Assembly (NCBI GenBank): GCA_014728115.1
Contig: WJME01000125.1
Span: 1-64,000 of the forward strand
Reading direction: 5' to 3'
Length of the DNA stretch: 64,000 bases
Source: Candidatus Zhuqueibacterota bacterium
Lineage (GTDB): Bacteria; Zhuqueibacterota; Zhuqueibacteria; Residuimicrobiales; Oceaniaggregativiventaceae
Both the position numbers and the translations under genes were made by a program. Every line of letters starts with the position of its first letter. Positions within the stretch are counted from its first letter, which is position 1. Below are positions 60,334 to 64,000 of the stretch, piece by piece. A model generated the notes under the pieces. It had not been told where the DNA came from and made no database searches. It saw only the letters and a list, made by a program, of their open reading frames with translations.

Positions 60334-61020
60334 CTAACCTCTTTTCAGCTGCAACATCCATTTTCTGAATTTAACCAGTGGAATGACGATTTTGGGAGCG
60401 GTATAGCGCACCGGCTGTTTGTCGATGCAGCGCATGAGATGGTTGACGGCCTGGTCCAGGCTCATCATGAACGGTTTGACATCACCTTGTGCCATTTTGG
60501 TATCCACGAATCCGAATCTGACATTGGTCACGGCCACACCGTCTTTTTTGAGTGCCAGCGCCAGACTTTCGAGATAAGCAGAGAATCCGGCTTTGGAAGC
60601 GTGATAGCTGGGCGCTTCCGGGGAGAGCATGTCATCGGCCACACTCGAGAGTCCGATGAGATGGCCCTTGCCCGTTGCGACCATGGCCGGGATAATGACC
60701 GCTGCGGTTTTGACCAGTCCCGTCAGATTGACCTCGAAAATGTTCACTTCGTTTTGCATATCCCGCGGATTCAGCAACTCGCCGATACCAGGGCAATAGA
60801 GGCACAGAGCCAAATCCGGGTGGTCTTTTAGTATCGACTGCAAAAGCGAGGTATATTCGGGCTGTTGCACCTCGATGACATGGTGCGTATACGGCTCGCC
60901 GGCAATGGGAGATTCGCTTCGAGAGACCCCGATGATGGTCCATGACCTGTTCAAGAGCTCGCGGGTGAGGGCCAGCCCGATGCCGTCGGAATTGCCGATG
61001 ATCAGGGCGGTGTTGGGCAT
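60334..61020 (-). CDS. SDR family NAD(P)-dependent oxidoreductase
   Basis: 'TALIIGNSDGIGLALTRELLNRSW', 'LSSVADDMLSPEAPSYHASKAGFSAYLESL' YxxxK. Confidence 0.92.
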   Translation of the reverse strand: MPNTALIIGNSDGIGLALTRELLNRSWTIIGVSRSESPIAGEPYTHHVIEVQQPEYTSLLQSILKDHPDLALCLYCPGIGELLNPRDMQNEVNIFEVNLTGLVKTAAVIIPAMVATGKGHLIGLSSVADDMLSPEAPSYHASKAGFSAYLESLALALKKDGVAVTNVRFGFVDTKMAQGDVKPFMMSLDQAVNHLMRCIDKQPVRYTAPKIVIPLVKFRKWMLQLKRG

Positions 61021-61243
61021 GATGTTCTCCTTTTGATATGACATTGATACGGGTTAGGGGTGGATTGGGTTTCAAATTCAGGATGGTGCATTTTTAGAAC
61101 CGCTAATGAACGCGAATGAACACAAAGGGTCGTTTTCAAGATATGAATGAATCCAAAGCGCCAAAAACAAAGGGCACGATGGGCACAAAGAGACGAGAAC
61201 AGAACAAACCGATCGTTGGTCATAATTTTTAGAGTTTGTGGCA

Positions 61244-62566
61244 TTAAAAGAGATAATAGGATATTTTGAAATCGAATGTCCATAGTATAGGATTCAGGTA
61301 AATCAAGTTTTCATCATGTTTTATTGCAGAAACAGATCCGGTATATGAAAACCGGCTGTCAGCACGGGGAACATATTCCAGTCCGAGAGAAAATCGTATA
61401 TCCTGCAACCGTTTTTGTTTAATATTGACATGATCGTAGATCCACCTAAAGTAGCTGATTTGGTCGTGATGGGATTGGGTGGTCAAATAGAGCTGTTCGA
61501 CACCCGCGCCGATGAACGGGCGCAGTCCGGTTTTGTTTCGAAATCGGTACAATAAATACATTCTGAAAAAAGACCCATTGATTTGCAAATCTGAGAGATG
61601 AAATGAATAGGAATAATAGGGCGGCGCTTGGTTATCGAAAAAATCTTGTCTGACATCATAGAAAATTTTTTCATGATAGACCAAAAACCTTCCGACGTCG
61701 AGTCCTAACACAGCATTGTGAAAAATGTTATATTGCAGGCCCAGATTAAACCCGGGATAGTAAATCTGAGGTACATCTGAAGAATAGGTCATTTTTGATG
61801 TGAAATTTGGATTTTCACCCTGATAAGGGGAACGGTGCCTGAAATCAAATGCATCCACTTTATTCAGCGAAACACCTGTATTTAGAGAAAACCTGTTCCT
61901 GTATCTTGTCTTTGTAGAGAGTGCCATTTTGGTTTTTCTTTTTTCATAGATGATTTCCAGAGCGTGTTGAATCTCATTAAATTTTATGATTGCATCATTA
62001 TGAATAATACGGGAGGGTAACGAGTTGAGATACTTTATATTGGCGGTATGCAAAATCGAATCACATCGTTCCGGATGTCCCTTATATAACTCTTTTTTTG
62101 CCCGGTCCAAAAGCAAATTCAATTCTGGATTGTATTTATTGCGGAAAAAGTTAAAAATCCAAAAATATCGGTATGCCGTTTTATAACGACTATTGTTATA
62201 ATTGACAATCATTTTTTTTGCCGGAATATCCAGGGTGCTGTGTCCATACTCTATGAAAAGATTGGCTGATTCAAAGATGGTTTGCATCTGCTGTCTGATT
62301 TTGTCTGCTTGCAGACGATCCACGCGTTTGATTCTTTTAATCAGCAAAAGATATTTTTCGAATGCCTTGATATAGAACTCTTGCTCTATAGCGTTCGAGG
62401 TCTTTGACAAAAGTTCGATATCCTTTTTGATCAATTCGACCGTATTTCCAAACTCTCCACTTGTCAGTGTTGAATCAATTTCGTGAAACGAATAGGTGAA
62501 AAGGTTTGGTTGAGCGATTGCAGGCATAGAGACGAATAAAAAAATTGTTACAACAAGTCTGAACAT
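61244..62566 (-). CDS. Hypothetical outer-membrane beta-barrel protein
   Basis: Signal peptide from ATG 62566; C-terminal 'FRNKTGLRPFIGAGVEQLYLTTQ' strand pattern; resembles 62668-63927. Confidence 0.65.
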   Translation of the reverse strand: MFRLVVTIFLFVSMPAIAQPNLFTYSFHEIDSTLTSGEFGNTVELIKKDIELLSKTSNAIEQEFYIKAFEKYLLLIKRIKRVDRLQADKIRQQMQTIFESANLFIEYGHSTLDIPAKKMIVNYNNSRYKTAYRYFWIFNFFRNKYNPELNLLLDRAKKELYKGHPERCDSILHTANIKYLNSLPSRIIHNDAIIKFNEIQHALEIIYEKRKTKMALSTKTRYRNRFSLNTGVSLNKVDAFDFRHRSPYQGENPNFTSKMTYSSDVPQIYYPGFNLGLQYNIFHNAVLGLDVGRFLVYHEKIFYDVRQDFFDNQAPPYYSYSFHLSDLQINGSFFRMYLLYRFRNKTGLRPFIGAGVEQLYLTTQSHHDQISYFRWIYDHVNIKQKRLQDIRFSLGLEYVPRADSRFSYTGSVSAIKHDENLIYLNPILWTFDFKISYYLF

Positions 62567-62667
62567 CTTTTTCACCTTTTTTATTGAAAACGCGATTTTG
62601 TTTTCGGACGCCATTTAGTGCCGAGCCTGTATGGGCCCATGCCTCATTGGGTATCTTTAGCCAGTAG

Positions 62668-63927
62668 CTAAAACACCACCCCCACTGCCATGCCGACTGA
62701 AAAATCCATGGGTCGTATGAAATCATTGTGTTTGGCATTGTAATAAAGCGCAAAACAAGAGTGGATCATCACCGAATGCATGGTGCGGGGGATATATTCG
62801 AATCCGAATTGCACCAATCCCCTGGGGGTTTGCAGGGTTTCTTTATCGATAGCAAAGTGCTTGATCGTTTGCACGGTTTCGTCACCGACCTTGCGTTCTG
62901 TAAGAGCTGTCACATCGGTTGGCCGGCGTTCGGCGATGAGATAGCCGGCACCGGCACCGACATAGGGACGAATTCGTGTGGTATTGCGAAAGAGCCAGTT
63001 GACATGCACGTGGGTGTGTATTCGCCTCATATCGAATTGTAATGCAACGAGTGCCTGATCATTCTGGTTGTGATAGGGGAGAGAGGAATATGACATATCG
63101 GAGCCCAATATAAAGCGTCCGAGCCAATAGGTGTTCACCCTGGCTTGAATACCTGCGCCGACTCCTGCAGGTAGGGTGACACCGGTGAGGGGTTCATCGG
63201 GATAAGCTCCTTTGCTATGCAGGGTGAAATCGGCATTGGAAACGGGATTGCGCACACAGAGGCTGCCGCCTGCCAGCAGGGCGATACGCGGGTTGACAGG
63301 GATGTCGAGGTTCCAGTCCTGCCTCTCTTTTTGATCCAGCCGTTGCTTTAACTGATATTGCAGAAAATTCAGGCTATCGGCCAGCGCCTGCAGGCGCGTG
63401 TTGCGATCCGCAGTAAAGGTGACAGTATCGACAATGATCCTGGCACTGTCGAGCTGATTTCGGTGCAGCAGTTCATATCCCAGCTGCACCACCTTTCGGA
63501 TGTTCGCTATTCTTTGACGTTTGGCCCGGCTGTCAAAGAAATAGGCAATGGTATACCATTTATAGGCCTGGTCATAAGCGCCGTTCTCTTGTGCGTGAAG
63601 CGATTTTTGATAGAGTTCGATCGCGCGGTCGTGTTTGAATTGTTGTGCGACCCCCCTGAGTTGCTCGAGCCGTTGCTTGATATGATCCTCACTTTTTGTC
63701 GTGATGATCGTGTTGACGTGTTCGATGATGTGCAGATAAGGGCTCATTGGGTCAGCGGGCGGCCCGCTGCTTTGCACGGAATCGATAAATGTCCGAACGG
63801 CTGAAAAATCTCCCCGGGCCATGAGAGAGTCGAGATGAGCGATTTGCTGTGCAGACGGGTCATGCTGTGCAGCACGGGTGTGGCTGAAAACAAGACCAAA
63901 AACGAGGAACCAAAGAGCATATTTCAT
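62668..63927 (-). CDS. Hypothetical outer-membrane beta-barrel protein, paralogue
   Basis: Signal peptide; 'FRNTTRIRPYVGAGAGYLIAERR', 'VQFGFEYIPRTMHS' parallels 61244-62566. Confidence 0.65.
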   Translation of the reverse strand: MKYALWFLVFGLVFSHTRAAQHDPSAQQIAHLDSLMARGDFSAVRTFIDSVQSSGPPADPMSPYLHIIEHVNTIITTKSEDHIKQRLEQLRGVAQQFKHDRAIELYQKSLHAQENGAYDQAYKWYTIAYFFDSRAKRQRIANIRKVVQLGYELLHRNQLDSARIIVDTVTFTADRNTRLQALADSLNFLQYQLKQRLDQKERQDWNLDIPVNPRIALLAGGSLCVRNPVSNADFTLHSKGAYPDEPLTGVTLPAGVGAGIQARVNTYWLGRFILGSDMSYSSLPYHNQNDQALVALQFDMRRIHTHVHVNWLFRNTTRIRPYVGAGAGYLIAERRPTDVTALTERKVGDETVQTIKHFAIDKETLQTPRGLVQFGFEYIPRTMHSVMIHSCFALYYNAKHNDFIRPMDFSVGMAVGVVF

Positions 63928-64000
63928 AGGGCGTCTTTCTGATCGAGTGAATGATAATTTTTTCGAGTGCAGAGCGGTAGAGCAATTATTTATTAATACG

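Noticed and set aside
1-64000. CRISPR arrays, tRNA or rRNA genes, integrases, prophage structural genes, visible sel genes
   Set aside because: Looked for regularly spaced repeats, tRNA arm patterns and integrase/transposase/portal motifs; none could be supported. The Sec machinery must be sought outside the window.

Overview
This 64-kb window looks like chromosome from an uncultured or anaerobic bacterium of the FCB / KSB1-Calditrichota-Marinimicrobia type. That placement is an inference from the repeated C-terminal 'QNYPNPFN..T.I.F.L' sorting domains and the Tat/CAZyme content. Main content: (i) ~0-17 kb, a polysaccharide-degradation locus: TonB receptor 3' end, two tandem GH32/43-like propeller proteins, an alginate-lyase-like protein with sorting domain, two tandem Tat-exported proteins of unrecognised family, an (alpha/alpha)-barrel protein, GH1, and a large secreted protein. 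(ii) 17-30 kb: SMP-30, DUF89 plus MBL-fold, an ORP-like cluster (two ferredoxin-insert MinD/Mrp ATPases, two NifX/MTH1175-like proteins, DUF5320, Zn-ribbon, PadR), and a TolC/RND/HlyD efflux operon. (iii) 30.9-31.9 kb: a peroxiredoxin-like gene interrupted by an in-frame UGA exactly at the first Cys of a CPYC motif, followed by a bacterial-SECIS-like hairpin. This is a strong selenoprotein candidate that the ORF track splits in two. (iv) 32-43 kb: heparinase-like, RapA, RRM protein, epimerase, FAD oxidoreductase, DEAD-box helicase. (v) 43-50 kb: toxin-antitoxin-rich accessory region with a RelE-like toxin broken by an amber codon, a repeated MITE-like element, GH3, an AbiEii-like pair and Phd/PIN. 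(vi) 50-64 kb: secreted repeat proteins, GH20N-like hydrolase, S1 sulfatase, LVIVD-repeat protein, UDP-glucose dehydrogenase remnant, SDR, and two related outer-membrane proteins. An 82-nt three-way-junction fold at 20049-20130 is a candidate structured RNA. No tRNA, rRNA or CRISPR was seen. All calls are from reading the sequence; no database search was run.
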